DNA of 46,811 nucleotides from Pectinatus frisingensis (lineage in GTDB: Bacteria; Bacillota; Negativicutes; Selenomonadales; Selenomonadaceae), in NCBI RefSeq assembly GCF_015732285.1, contig NZ_WIQU01000002.1:1-46811 (forward strand). The letters run 5' to 3'. Each line of letters opens with the position of its first letter. Within the stretch, counting starts at the first letter, position 1. Below, piece by piece: positions 34,971 through 43,528 of this stretch. The notes under the pieces are model-generated. The model did no database searches and had not been told where the DNA came from. It saw only the letters and a list, made by a program, of their open reading frames with translations. The translations under genes were made by a program, and so were the position numbers.

Positions 34971-35777
34971 ATGTCAAAAAAATTTAAAGCGCTATCGATT
35001 GCCGGTTCTGACACTTCCGGCAGTGCTGGTATGGAAGCTGATTTAAAAACATTCGAAGAAATGGGCGTCTATGGCATGGTTGCTCTCACTGTTATCGTTG
35101 CCCAAAATCCTGCCAATTGGGCGCACGACATATTTCCCATTGATCTTCATACTATCGAACGCCAAATTGCCACTGTTGGCAGCGGTATTGGCACCGATGC
35201 GATGAAAACCGGTATGCTCGGTTCAGCTGCCTTAGTTGAAATGGTCGCAGCATCAATTCAAAAATATCATTTAAAAAATATTGTCATTGACCCGGTAATG
35301 GTCTGCAAGGGCATTGACACTATAATGGTGCCGGAAGCGGCCGCAGCTATAAAAACCAAACTTGTAAAATATGCTGATGTAATAACACCAAATACTTTAG
35401 AAGCAGCTTACTTGGCCGATATGGACAAAGTCGAAACGGTTGACGATATAAAGGAAGCCTGCCAGCGTATTCACAAATTGGGCGCCAAAAATATCGTAAT
35501 AAAATCCGGCAGCCGTTTCACGGGTGGTAATATGGTTGATGTTTTATTTGATGGAACTGCCTTTACCATTGAAGAAAAAACCAAACTTGACAATGTCTAC
35601 AACAGCGGAGCCGGCTGCAGCTTCTCTGCAGCGATCACAGCCTGTCTTGCTAAGGGACTTGACATTCATACTGCTTTTAAAACCACACAGAAATTTATGC
35701 AAAAAGCTGTAGAAAATTCATTTAAACTCAATAAATACACTGGTTCTTTATGCCATTGGGCATCTCGTCAACAATAA
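34971..35777 (+). CDS. pdxK: Pyridoxine/pyridoxal kinase (PdxK/ThiD family)
   Basis: A 268-residue ribokinase-fold kinase: N-terminal ALSIAGSDTSGSAGMEADLKTF, VIDPVMVCKG, TPNTLEAAYLA and the anion-hole segment NSGAGCSFSAAITACLAKG. In this group the closest pattern is the Bacillus-type PdxK, in which Cys in GAGC(S/T)F-like motifs replaces the usual GTGCTF; hydroxymethylpyrimidine kinase (ThiD) remains possible. It makes pyridoxal 5'-phosphate or thiamin pyrimidine phosphate from ATP. Start ATG 34971 has GAGG 9 bases upstream and follows the promoter at 34893-34921. No other thiamin gene is nearby, and its neighbour is ridA, which protects PLP enzymes, so PdxK is favoured. Confidence 0.75.
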   Translation: MSKKFKALSIAGSDTSGSAGMEADLKTFEEMGVYGMVALTVIVAQNPANWAHDIFPIDLHTIERQIATVGSGIGTDAMKTGMLGSAALVEMVAASIQKYHLKNIVIDPVMVCKGIDTIMVPEAAAAIKTKLVKYADVITPNTLEAAYLADMDKVETVDDIKEACQRIHKLGAKNIVIKSGSRFTGGNMVDVLFDGTAFTIEEKTKLDNVYNSGAGCSFSAAITACLAKGLDIHTAFKTTQKFMQKAVENSFKLNKYTGSLCHWASRQQ

Positions 35778-35835
35778 CTTGCTGTTTATCAAACTTGATC
35801 ACTGCAAAATGTATCAATAAAAGAGGTTATTTTTT

Positions 35836-36213
35836 ATGAAACAAATCATCTATACTGATAATGCGCCTGCTGCCCTTGGTCCATATTCACAGGCAATAGC
35901 TGTTTTTGATAAATTAATTTTTATCTCAGGACAAATCGGTGTCATGCCACAAACCGGCAAACCCGCTCAAGGCATTGAAGCTCAGGCTAATCAAGTCCTA
36001 ATTAATTTGAAAGCTATTTTAAAAGAAGCTGGATCTTCTATGGATAAAGTGGTTAAAACCACTGTTTTTATCAAGGATATGAATGATTTTTCTAAGGTAA
36101 ATGAAATTTATGGTCAATATTTTACCAATACTTATCCGGCCCGCTCCTGTATAGAAGTGGCTCGTCTGCCTAAAGACCTGCTAATTGAAATAGAAGCTAT
36201 AGCCATTAAATAA
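35836..36213 (+). CDS. ridA: RidA-family enamine/imine deaminase
   Basis: A 125-residue YjgF/YER057c/UK114 protein, standard length. Recognised segments are APAALGPYSQAI (N-terminal signature), FISGQIGV, TVFIKDMNDFSKVNEIYGQYF and the C-terminal PARSCIEVARLPKDLLIEIEAIA, with Arg in PARSCIEV being the active-site arginine. It hydrolyses reactive 2-aminoacrylate-type enamines formed by PLP enzymes. Probably co-transcribed with the kinase 58 bases upstream; AAGAGG precedes its ATG. A long hairpin at 36234-36360 ends the unit. Confidence 0.93.
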   Translation: MKQIIYTDNAPAALGPYSQAIAVFDKLIFISGQIGVMPQTGKPAQGIEAQANQVLINLKAILKEAGSSMDKVVKTTVFIKDMNDFSKVNEIYGQYFTNTYPARSCIEVARLPKDLLIEIEAIAIK

Positions 36214-36233
36214 ATAATTCCCAAACATATTAC

Positions 36234-36360
36234 AAGAGCTGTCGCACGAATGACATTGACTTCATATAAATATGCAGCTACCATCCTCTTTTTAAGAGCG
36301 GACAAGAGATTTGGCATATTGCATATTTATGAATAGAAATGCTACGTGTGGCAGCTTCTT
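36234..36360. repeat. Long imperfect inverted repeat (terminator or MITE-like element)
   Basis: Outer arms of about 42 bases (36234-36277 and 36319-36360) are roughly 80 percent complementary, with the best-matched ends AGCTG and ATAAATATGCA. A small inner hairpin CTCTT-TTT-AAGAG lies near 36286-36298. The right end is followed by a T-rich run, so on the plus strand it could terminate pdxK-ridA. Size and structure also fit a miniature transposable element; no clear target duplication is visible. Confidence 0.55.
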
Positions 36361-36379
36361 TTTATATTGTGATTTATCG

Positions 36380-37396
36380 TTATTTATCTTCGTACATTTT
36401 GGCATAATAATCCTTATACGAACCATCGATTATTTTTTGCCACCAGTCACGATGCGCTAGATACCATTTTATTGTTTTTTTCATTCCTTCATTAAACCTA
36501 GTTTTTGGCTGCCAGTCCAGTTCATCGTTTATTTTAGCCGGATTAATAGCATAACGTCGGTCGTGTCCCGGTCTGTCAGTGACAAACTTTATAAGTTCAT
36601 ATGGTTTGTGTAAATATTTCAGAATCATTTCCACAACTTGAAGGTTTGTTTTTTCATTATGCCCGCCGACATTATATATTTCTCCTTCTTGCCCTTTTCT
36701 TACAATTAAATCTATAGCCTGGCAATGATCTTCCACATAAAGCCAATCCCGTACATTTCTGCCCGTACCATAAATTGGTAATTGTTTATCATTAAGCGCA
36801 TTTATTATCATTAACGGTATGAGTTTTTCCGGGAAATGATACGGTCCATAATTATTGGAACAACGCGATATACTCACAGGCAATCCGTATGTACGGTGAT
36901 ATGCCTGTACCAATAAATCAGCAGCCGCTTTTGATGCTGAATATGGACTTGATGTACGTAAAGGAGTATCCTCTGTGAAAAACAAATCCGGCCTGTCAAG
37001 CGGTAAGTCACCATAAACTTCATCGGTAGATACTTGATGGTAACGCTTTATTCCATATTTCCTGCAGGCATCCAGCAATACACCAGTCCCAATTATATTA
37101 GTCTGCAAAAAAATCTCTGGTGTTTCAATAGATCTGTCCACATGGCTTTCAGCCGCAAAATTAACAACAATGTCCGGTTTTTCCCGTTTAAATAAATCAT
37201 ATACAAATACTCTGTCGGTTATGTCACCTTTAATAAATTTAAACTTTTCATTCTGCATCGCTGTACTCAGCGTTGATATATTTCCGGCATAAGTCAACAA
37301 ATCAAGGCAAATTACTTTATCCTCATGTGCAGCCAATTCATAATAAATAAAATTGCTGCCTATAAACCCGGCACCGCCAGTGACCAATATATTCAT
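36380..37396 (-). CDS. rfbB: dTDP-glucose 4,6-dehydratase, RfbB
   Basis: A 338-residue extended short-chain dehydrogenase. NAD motif TGGAGFIGSNFIYYE at the N-terminus, NFAAESHVDRSI, the dehydratase-specific STDEVYGDL and YSASKAAADLLV (Tyr and Lys of the active site), RCSNNYGPYHFPEKLIPLMI and NVGGHNEKTN. It makes dTDP-4-keto-6-deoxyglucose for rhamnose and related sugars. It is the last gene of the leftward cluster, separated from rfbA and rfbC by pduX and cobD. The ATG has AAAGGATGATGAGG upstream. Confidence 0.94.
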   Translation of the reverse strand: MNILVTGGAGFIGSNFIYYELAAHEDKVICLDLLTYAGNISTLSTAMQNEKFKFIKGDITDRVFVYDLFKREKPDIVVNFAAESHVDRSIETPEIFLQTNIIGTGVLLDACRKYGIKRYHQVSTDEVYGDLPLDRPDLFFTEDTPLRTSSPYSASKAAADLLVQAYHRTYGLPVSISRCSNNYGPYHFPEKLIPLMIINALNDKQLPIYGTGRNVRDWLYVEDHCQAIDLIVRKGQEGEIYNVGGHNEKTNLQVVEMILKYLHKPYELIKFVTDRPGHDRRYAINPAKINDELDWQPKTRFNEGMKKTIKWYLAHRDWWQKIIDGSYKDYYAKMYEDK

Positions 37397-37423
37397 GCCT
37401 CATCATCCTTTCCCACCAATTTC

Positions 37424-38506
37424 TTATTCCATAATACTTTCCACAGCATCAAGCAATTTATCATTTTCCTCCCGACGCTTAACGGCTATGCGGACAAAGT
37501 CACCGGACAATCCAGGATAATTAGCGCAGTCCCTGACAATAATACCCTTCTCCAACATTATTTGATAAAACCGAGCCGAATCCATTCCCAATTTATGTAT
37601 ATTTAAAAGTATATAATTAACTGATGGTTTATAGACTTTAAGCAGTGGCAGCTGAGAGAGTTCTTCATATAAATAATTTATCTCACTGCGCGTATAACTG
37701 CGGCTGCGCCGACGATATATTTTATCATCCAATGCTGCCAAACCTGCCTTTTGTGCCAGACAATTAACATTCCAGGGATCTTTATCCAAATTCATGCGCC
37801 GTATTACCTCGGCATCGGAACAAGCAGCAAATCCCAGTCGCAGCCCCGGCAAAGCAAAAAATTTTGTCATTGAATGAATTATCAACAGATTATGACATCC
37901 ATTTAATAAAGATTTTACAGAAAAATCTCCGCTATTACTGATAAAATCCATGAATGATTCATCAACAACAACAAAACAATTATTGGCTTCCGCATGTTCT
38001 ACAACAATTGCAATATTTTCAGCAGAATATAATGTTCCAGTGGGATTATTGGGATTACATAAAAACAACATATCTTTATTTTTCAATGAAATAATCAATT
38101 TTTGCAGTGGCAGTTCAAACTCATGCTGTTCCGATAAAAAGCAATAATTTATTGTGGCATCGACACTTCTGGCGGCCCTTTCATATTCACTGAAAGTCGG
38201 TGCGATCAGCAAAACATTTTTGGGCTGCAGTACATGACACAAAACATATAACAGTTCCACGGCACCATTTCCCATTATTATATTTTGCGGTGCTATATCG
38301 TAAACTGTACCAATTTTATTCTTTAACTCAGTCATTGCCGTATCCGGATAATGTATAACATTACCTACATTGTCCATTATTGCCTGCTTGACAATTTTAC
38401 TCAATCCCAATGGATTGATGTTGGCACTAAAATCGATTAAAGCATTGTCACCTGTTTTTGCAGCTGCCGCATAAACGGCACCGCCGTGTTCAAATTTTTC
38501 CGGCAT
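37424..38506 (-). CDS. cobD: L-threonine-O-3-phosphate decarboxylase, CobD
   Basis: A 360-residue fold-type I PLP enzyme of the CobD/HisC group. CobD features are the opening HGGAVYAAA and LIDFSANINPLGLS, LCNPNNPTGTLY, the PLP lysine in HSMTKFFALPGLRLGF, DPWNVNCLAQKAG, and the closing GIIVRDCANYPGLSGDFVRIAVKRREEN. It makes (R)-1-amino-2-propanol O-phosphate for the cobalamin nucleotide loop. The preceding pduX gene makes its substrate, so the two form a complete two-step module; 55 bases separate them. AAAGGA precedes its ATG. HisC aminotransferase is less likely because of the CobD-type ends. Confidence 0.88.
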   Translation of the reverse strand: MPEKFEHGGAVYAAAAKTGDNALIDFSANINPLGLSKIVKQAIMDNVGNVIHYPDTAMTELKNKIGTVYDIAPQNIIMGNGAVELLYVLCHVLQPKNVLLIAPTFSEYERAARSVDATINYCFLSEQHEFELPLQKLIISLKNKDMLFLCNPNNPTGTLYSAENIAIVVEHAEANNCFVVVDESFMDFISNSGDFSVKSLLNGCHNLLIIHSMTKFFALPGLRLGFAACSDAEVIRRMNLDKDPWNVNCLAQKAGLAALDDKIYRRRSRSYTRSEINYLYEELSQLPLLKVYKPSVNYILLNIHKLGMDSARFYQIMLEKGIIVRDCANYPGLSGDFVRIAVKRREENDKLLDAVESIME

Positions 38507-38561
38507 AAAAATACTTCCTTTCCGGTTTTGTTCACGCTATTAATAATATTACATATCTTAA

Positions 38562-39464
38562 TTATACAGTAAAAAAACCACCGGCTATCAGCTCAGCGGT
38601 AAATAAATACCTCATATACGGACACATTTCATGAACAGCATGTACACATTCCAGCAACTTGTTTTCACTAACTGTAATGGAAAACAATACACCTATCAAA
38701 GTACCGCTGTGAGCTATATTGACTCCGACCGCATTACATTTTTCAGCTATATCTATGATCACTTCCAAATCTTCTTTGCACAAAATATCCTGATTAGCCA
38801 ATGCACTTATTGTTGCTCCTTTACCTATCGCTGCCGCATTTTTATACTTTACACCATATTCAACCAATTCCAGGGCTTGTTTCACCTGTTCTTCTTTTTT
38901 CTCATTAAGATATGGCAGTTCACCACGTTGATTAAACACAATTGTATCGACACTGCCTCCGCAATCAAATACAAGTATTTTCAACGGCGGTGGCGTTCCC
39001 AGATATTGCAGCACTTCCCCAGTTATATGATTAAACTTGACTATTCCATCACAAAAAACACCATCAGTGGGTTCAACACGTGCTGCTATTTGAGCAATTT
39101 TTTCAGCAGTTATGTCTATTCCGAAGGCAATAGCAGCTGCTTTGCACACAGCTGCTATATCAGCACTGCTCGATGACATGCCTTTACTTTTTATCAATTG
39201 TGTCTGCAACTTTACATTCAATAACTCCGCATCCAGACCAAATTCTGTGCAAAATATTTTTAGTGCTTTGGAAGCCTTGCTTTTCAAAACATTTTTAACC
39301 CCATTGTCAATAATTATCGCTGTAGAAAACACATTGATCGGACAGGTTATTAAAAACGGTTCACCATCTATTACACCTTGTACCAATTCACCACAGGAAC
39401 CTGGCACTCTCACTGTCACAGGTACATGGTTTTCTGTTTTTTCACTCAATCGCAGCAATTCCAT
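38562..39464 (-). CDS. pduX: L-threonine kinase, PduX-like (GHMP family)
   Basis: A 300-residue GHMP kinase. The N-terminal VRVPGSCGELVQGVIDGEPFL is characteristic of PduX, and the phosphate loop is KGMSSSSADIAAVCKA (about residues 103-118); the C-terminal part shows GVNIAHSGTLIGVLF. PduX phosphorylates L-threonine to the substrate of CobD. Its ATG follows the rfbC stop codon with no gap (TAAATG), and the GGTGA site lies within the end of rfbC, so translation is coupled. Other GHMP kinases (homoserine, mevalonate) lack the CGELVQG start and the cobD neighbour. Confidence 0.87.
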   Translation of the reverse strand: MELLRLSEKTENHVPVTVRVPGSCGELVQGVIDGEPFLITCPINVFSTAIIIDNGVKNVLKSKASKALKIFCTEFGLDAELLNVKLQTQLIKSKGMSSSSADIAAVCKAAAIAFGIDITAEKIAQIAARVEPTDGVFCDGIVKFNHITGEVLQYLGTPPPLKILVFDCGGSVDTIVFNQRGELPYLNEKKEEQVKQALELVEYGVKYKNAAAIGKGATISALANQDILCKEDLEVIIDIAEKCNAVGVNIAHSGTLIGVLFSITVSENKLLECVHAVHEMCPYMRYLFTAELIAGGFFTV

Positions 39465-40034
39465 TTAAATTTCACCATAAACAAACGGCGTGACAAAATC
39501 TTTGAAAAGCGGTGCCTGTTTATCCTTCGCCGAAAAAGTATATCGGCCTTGCTGCCACTTATCCCAGGTGATACCAATATCCGGATCATTGTAGATAATG
39601 CTTCCTTCCGTCTCCGGTGCGTAATAATTATCTGCCTTATACTGAACTTCAACATCATTGCTTAAAGTCACAAATCCATGTGCAAAACCACGCGGCACAT
39701 ATAATTGACGCTTATTTTTATCTGACAATTCAACAGCCAGCCATCTCTTATAAGTGGGTGAACCCTTTCTTATATCTACTGCAATATCCATCATCGTACC
39801 ATGCGTGCAGCGAACAAGTTTTGCCTGTGTCATTGGTGGTTTTTGAAAATGCAGCCCCCTCAATGTCCCCCTTGGTGCCGAATAAGATTGATTATCCTGG
39901 ACAAAATCAGTTTTCACACCATATTTCCTCAAAACGCGGGCAGAATAGGTTTCCATGAACCAACCACGATTATCGCCAAAAACTTTTGGCTCAATAATAT
40001 ATACATCTTTTACTTGTGTCTGTATCACATCCAC
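39465..40034 (-). CDS. rfbC: dTDP-4-dehydrorhamnose 3,5-epimerase, RfbC
   Basis: A 189-residue cupin-fold epimerase of normal length, with VFGDNRGWFMETY, NQSYSAPRGTLRGLHFQ, the catalytic His and Asp region CTHGTMMDIAVDIRKGSPTY, VPRGFAHGFVTLS and YKADNYYAPETEGSI. It epimerises dTDP-4-keto-6-deoxyglucose at C3 and C5. The start is GTG, with GGAG about 10 bases upstream inside the end of rfbA. The gene lies between rfbA and pduX. The rhamnose reductase rfbD is not in the window. Confidence 0.94.
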   Translation of the reverse strand: MDVIQTQVKDVYIIEPKVFGDNRGWFMETYSARVLRKYGVKTDFVQDNQSYSAPRGTLRGLHFQKPPMTQAKLVRCTHGTMMDIAVDIRKGSPTYKRWLAVELSDKNKRQLYVPRGFAHGFVTLSNDVEVQYKADNYYAPETEGSIIYNDPDIGITWDKWQQGRYTFSAKDKQAPLFKDFVTPFVYGEI

Positions 40035-40035
40035 T

Positions 40036-40929
40036 TTACCAAATCTCCCTATTCAGGTTATTATCTTTTAACATATTCATGAGATAGCAGCCATATTCAT
40101 TTTTCACTAATGGTGCCGCTAACTTCACTACATCCTCAGCACTTATGTATCCAAGCCGATAAGCAATTTCCTCTGGACAGGCTATTTTAAGACCTTGCCT
40201 ATCCTGCACCGTTTCAACAAACGAAGCCGCCTGCAATAACGATTCATGTGTCCCCGTATCAAGCCAGGCATAACCACGTCCCATAATCTCAACATGCAGT
40301 GTTTTCTCATTTAAATAAAGACGATTCAGATCAGTAATTTCCAATTCGCCACGTGCCGACGGTTTCAAACTTTTAGCATAATCAACTACATTATTATCAT
40401 AGCAGTAAAGCCCGGTTACTGCATAATTTGATTTTGGTTCTGACGGCTTTTCTTCTAAACTAACAGCATTACCGGCTGCATCAAACTCAATAATGCCATA
40501 GCGCTGCGGCTCCTTAACATAATAAGCGAATACAGTAGCTCCACTTTGTCTTTGCGCAGCATGTTTTACCGTTAATGATAAATCGTGTCCGTAAAAAATA
40601 TTATCACCGAGAATCAATGAACAACTCTGTCCGTCAATAAAGTCCCTGCCAATTATAAACGCCTGCGCCAATCCATCAGGACTTGGCTGCACTGCATAGT
40701 GAAGAGAAATTCCCCATTGACTGCCATCACCCAACAGTGCCTGAAAAAGCTCTGTATCATGTGGTGTAGTGATAATAAGTATTTCTGTTATACCTGCCAG
40801 CATAAATGTACTAAGCGGATAATATATCATTGGTTTATCATAGACAGGCATCAGCTGCTTACTTACAACTCTGGTCAGCGGATATAACCGTGTTCCCGCT
40901 CCGCCAGCCAGAATAATTCCCTTTTGCAT
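40036..40929 (-). CDS. rfbA: Glucose-1-phosphate thymidylyltransferase, RfbA
   Basis: A 297-residue nucleotidyltransferase with [38 protein letters not shown]-like [45 protein letters not shown]-like [23 protein letters not shown] and [17 protein letters not shown]. It activates glucose 1-phosphate with dTTP for the rhamnose pathway. AGGAG precedes the ATG, 3 bases after the ugd stop, and its stop falls just before rfbC. Confidence 0.95.
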   Translation of the reverse strand: MQKGIILAGGAGTRLYPLTRVVSKQLMPVYDKPMIYYPLSTFMLAGITEILIITTPHDTELFQALLGDGSQWGISLHYAVQPSPDGLAQAFIIGRDFIDGQSCSLILGDNIFYGHDLSLTVKHAAQRQSGATVFAYYVKEPQRYGIIEFDAAGNAVSLEEKPSEPKSNYAVTGLYCYDNNVVDYAKSLKPSARGELEITDLNRLYLNEKTLHVEIMGRGYAWLDTGTHESLLQAASFVETVQDRQGLKIACPEEIAYRLGYISAEDVVKLAAPLVKNEYGCYLMNMLKDNNLNREIW

Positions 40930-40932
40930 AAT

Positions 40933-42267
40933 CTATTTCTCCTGTTTTACGCCTATCTGTATATATGACAAATCAAATTTTGCCAAAATCTTAGTTTTAT
41001 ACTGGTTCCGCCCATCAAAAACATATTTTCCGCGCATTCTTTTTTTGATTTCCAAAAAATCCGGACTTTGAAACTCCTTCCACTCTGTGACAACTATAAG
41101 AGCATCAGCATCATCAAGAGCGTCATATTTATTTTCACTATATGTTATATTATCAACAGTATTGAGATAGAAATCACGTGCCGTTGCTATTGCCTTTGGA
41201 TCATAAGCCTTTACAGCTGCGCCGCGCCCGACGAGTTCTTTAATAAGGAAAATTGCCGGTGCCTCGCGCATATCATCAGTTTCCGGTTTAAATGCCAGTC
41301 CCCATACAGCAAATGTTTTTCCTGATAGATTTTCGCCAAAAATATTTACTACTTTTTTCCCCAATACTTTTTTCTGTTCCATGTTAACTTTTTCTACCGA
41401 CTGCAATAATTTTGCCTCATAACCATACTCACTGCTGGTTTTTATCAACGCCTGCACATCTTTGGGAAAGCAGCTGCCTCCATAGCCGCAGCCAGGGCTG
41501 ATGAAGCTATAGCCTATGCGCCTATCGCTGCCTATGCCCCGACGGACCTTATTTACATCGGCACCGGTACGTTCAGCTATATTAGCTATTTCATTAATAA
41601 AGGAGATTTTTGTCGCCAACATAGCATTCGCAGCATATTTGGTCAGTTCGGCACTCTTGACATCCATTATTATAAATACTTCCCGTGAACGAATAAACGG
41701 TTCGTATAATTCCTTCATCATTTCAATAGACGCAGGTTCTTCCGAACCAATTATTACTCTGTCTGGCGTCATAAAATCGGCGCAGGCATTTCCTTCTTTC
41801 AAAAATTCCGGGTTAGAAATTATATCAAATTTAAGATTACTATTCCGTTTTTTCAATTCAATTGCAATGGTTTCTCTTACCTTTGCTCCTGTGCCGACCG
41901 GCACAGTAGATTTGTCAACAACATACATATCGTGTATCATATATCTGCCAATATCACGCGCCGCGGCTAAAACATACTGAAGATCGGCACTCCCGTCTTC
42001 TCCCATTGGTGTACCAACTGCAATAAAACAAATATTTGCTTTTTGCAATGCTTCCTTTATATTGGTAGTAAATGACAAATTACCCTTTATATAATTATTT
42101 TTCACCATGTCAGAAAGGCCTGGTTCATAAATTGGAATATGACCGCTGACTAATTCTTTTATTTTTTTTTCGTTTATATCGACACAAATAACATCATTGC
42201 CGGTTTCTGCGAAACATGTACCCGTCACTAAACCCACATAACCCGTACCAATCATCGCTATCTTCAA
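40933..42267 (-). CDS. ugd: UDP-glucose 6-dehydrogenase
   Basis: A 444-residue UDP-sugar dehydrogenase: LKIAMIGTGYVGLVTG (NAD motif), IPIYEPGLSDMV, VGTPMGEDGSADL, EFLKEGNACADFMTPDRVIIG, the active-site Cys in ISPGCGYGGSCFPKD, and AFKPETDDMREAPA. It oxidises UDP-glucose to UDP-glucuronate for capsule or exopolysaccharide. The start is TTG at 42267 with AAGGAGA 8 bases upstream; twelve codons further up belong to the leader. First gene of the nucleotide-sugar operon ugd-rfbA-rfbC-pduX-cobD-rfbB. Confidence 0.93.
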   Translation of the reverse strand: MKIAMIGTGYVGLVTGTCFAETGNDVICVDINEKKIKELVSGHIPIYEPGLSDMVKNNYIKGNLSFTTNIKEALQKANICFIAVGTPMGEDGSADLQYVLAAARDIGRYMIHDMYVVDKSTVPVGTGAKVRETIAIELKKRNSNLKFDIISNPEFLKEGNACADFMTPDRVIIGSEEPASIEMMKELYEPFIRSREVFIIMDVKSAELTKYAANAMLATKISFINEIANIAERTGADVNKVRRGIGSDRRIGYSFISPGCGYGGSCFPKDVQALIKTSSEYGYEAKLLQSVEKVNMEQKKVLGKKVVNIFGENLSGKTFAVWGLAFKPETDDMREAPAIFLIKELVGRGAAVKAYDPKAIATARDFYLNTVDNITYSENKYDALDDADALIVVTEWKEFQSPDFLEIKKRMRGKYVFDGRNQYKTKILAKFDLSYIQIGVKQEK

Positions 42268-42325
42268 AATAATCTTCTCCTTGGATTGTCTATTCTTTTG
42301 CAAAAATAAATCTTTTAATCTATAT

Positions 42326-42345
42326 TTTCCTATATTTGTAGGAAA
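42326..42345. promoter_or_regulatory. Operator-like palindrome between ugd and TSCPD genes
   Basis: TTTCCTA-N6-TAGGAAA is a perfect 7-bp inverted repeat with a 6-base spacer, centrally placed in the divergent promoter region. The binding protein is unknown. Confidence 0.4.
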
Positions 42346-42421
42346 TTTACAAGGGCTTTAAAAAAATCCTTCATTAGATTATAATGATAATATTGATTGT
42401 AAATTATAATATGAGGTGTAA

Positions 42422-42676
42422 ATGAGTATGTATTCATATAAAACAGCAGGAACATGTTCTCAACAAATAAACGTTGAACTAAATGGTAATATAATAAAAA
42501 ACATCTCTTTTATCGGCGGCTGCAACGGTAATTTACAGGGAATCACCAAGCTGGTCCAAGGCCAGGATGCTCATGATATAATAAATAATTTTAGCGGTAT
42601 TAAATGCGGTTCACGTCAGACTTCATGTCCTGATCAGCTGGCCAAAGCCCTTCAGGAAGCTTTAAATAAACGATAA
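42422..42676 (+). CDS. TSCPD-domain protein (TIGR03905-like)
   Basis: An 84-residue protein that matches the TSCPD family: TAGTCSQQINVEL at the N-terminus, FIGGCNGNLQGI in the middle, and the namesake IKCGSRQTSCPDQLAKAL at the end. The four cysteines (Cys in TCS, GGCN, IKCG and TSCPD) suggest metal binding. The domain also occurs at the end of some B12-dependent ribonucleotide reductases and in NrdJ-related proteins, but the function of this stand-alone form is not known to me. AGGTG lies just upstream; a second ATG two codons in would have better spacing. Followed after 44 bases by a PHP-type gene. Confidence 0.85.
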   Translation: MSMYSYKTAGTCSQQINVELNGNIIKNISFIGGCNGNLQGITKLVQGQDAHDIINNFSGIKCGSRQTSCPDQLAKALQEALNKR

Positions 42677-42720
42677 TTTACTGGCATTAATTTAATATTT
42701 TGCCAAAAGGGGTGATTACC

Positions 42721-43494
42721 ATTTTATTCGATTGTCATGCCCATACTGAATTTTCTGCTGATTCTGTAATGAAGCTCACTGATGCTCTTGATATTGCTCA
42801 AAAACTCAATATTGGACTTATTACAACTGAACACATCGATTTTGATTTTCCCGGTTCTGACATATATGAATTTGATCCAATCGAGTACTTCGATCACTAT
42901 CGGAAATATCAATATAATAATTCATTGCTGCTGGGTGTTGAAATAGGCATGCAAAAACAAACTGCCGTCCGCAGTAAAATATTTTCACAACAATCACCTT
43001 TTGACATGATCATAATATCACAACATATTATCGATGGTTATGATATTTATTATCCTGAGTATTTTTACGGTAAAGATAAGCTGACTGCTTACCGCATATA
43101 CTTACAGGCTATTGCCGATATGATTTCATTACATTCTTTCGGTGACGTTTTAGGGCATATAGATTACATTTGCCGCAAAGCACCTTACGATGACAAAGAA
43201 TTATATTATAATGACTTTGCCCCTTATATTGACAAGATTTGGCAAACAGCCTTAGTCAATAATGTGATTCCCGAAATAAACACACGTCGTTTTTCAAATG
43301 ACATTTCTATAAAGACTTTAATTCCCGTCTATAGAAGATATCATGAATTAGGTGGTAAATATGCAACAATTGGTTCTGATGCCCATGTACCTGCCTCTTT
43401 AGGTTCGGGACTAAAAAAAGCCTGCATTTTTCTAAAAAAATGCGGCTTAGTACCTGTATATTTCAAAAATCACCAACTCATTCCCATGCTTTAA
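42721..43494 (+). CDS. PHP-domain phosphoesterase, histidinol-phosphatase (HisJ)-like
   Basis: A 257-residue PHP-fold protein. Motif 1 is LFDCHAHTEFSADS (two metal His), motif 2 TTEHIDFDFP, followed by LLGVEIGMQ, ISQHII, GDVLGHIDYI and IGSDAHVPASLG (last metal Asp/His). It should be a metal-dependent phosphomonoesterase; histidinol phosphate is the best-known substrate. HisJ-like proteins begin immediately before FDCH, where the codon is ATT (42721) with AAGGGG 8 bases upstream. GTG 42712 overlaps that site and TTG 42700 has none, so AUU initiation is favoured. The gene lies alone rather than in a his operon, so the substrate may differ. Confidence 0.8.
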   Translation: MLFDCHAHTEFSADSVMKLTDALDIAQKLNIGLITTEHIDFDFPGSDIYEFDPIEYFDHYRKYQYNNSLLLGVEIGMQKQTAVRSKIFSQQSPFDMIIISQHIIDGYDIYYPEYFYGKDKLTAYRIYLQAIADMISLHSFGDVLGHIDYICRKAPYDDKELYYNDFAPYIDKIWQTALVNNVIPEINTRRFSNDISIKTLIPVYRRYHELGGKYATIGSDAHVPASLGSGLKKACIFLKKCGLVPVYFKNHQLIPML

Positions 43495-43528
43495 ATATAT
43501 TTAAAATCATTTTGAAAGGGTGACTACA

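Noticed and set aside
36132-36317. A short leftward frame overlapping ridA and the inverted repeat
   Set aside because: It overlaps a real gene antisense and runs into a non-coding palindrome.
38631-39176. A 181-codon open frame opposite pduX
   Set aside because: It is on the strand opposite a well-supported GHMP kinase, has no ribosome site and its Tyr/Phe/Ser/Gln-rich product looks like the complement of coding DNA.
41516-41980. A 154-codon open frame opposite ugd
   Set aside because: It lies wholly inside ugd on the other strand, without a ribosome site or recognisable motif.
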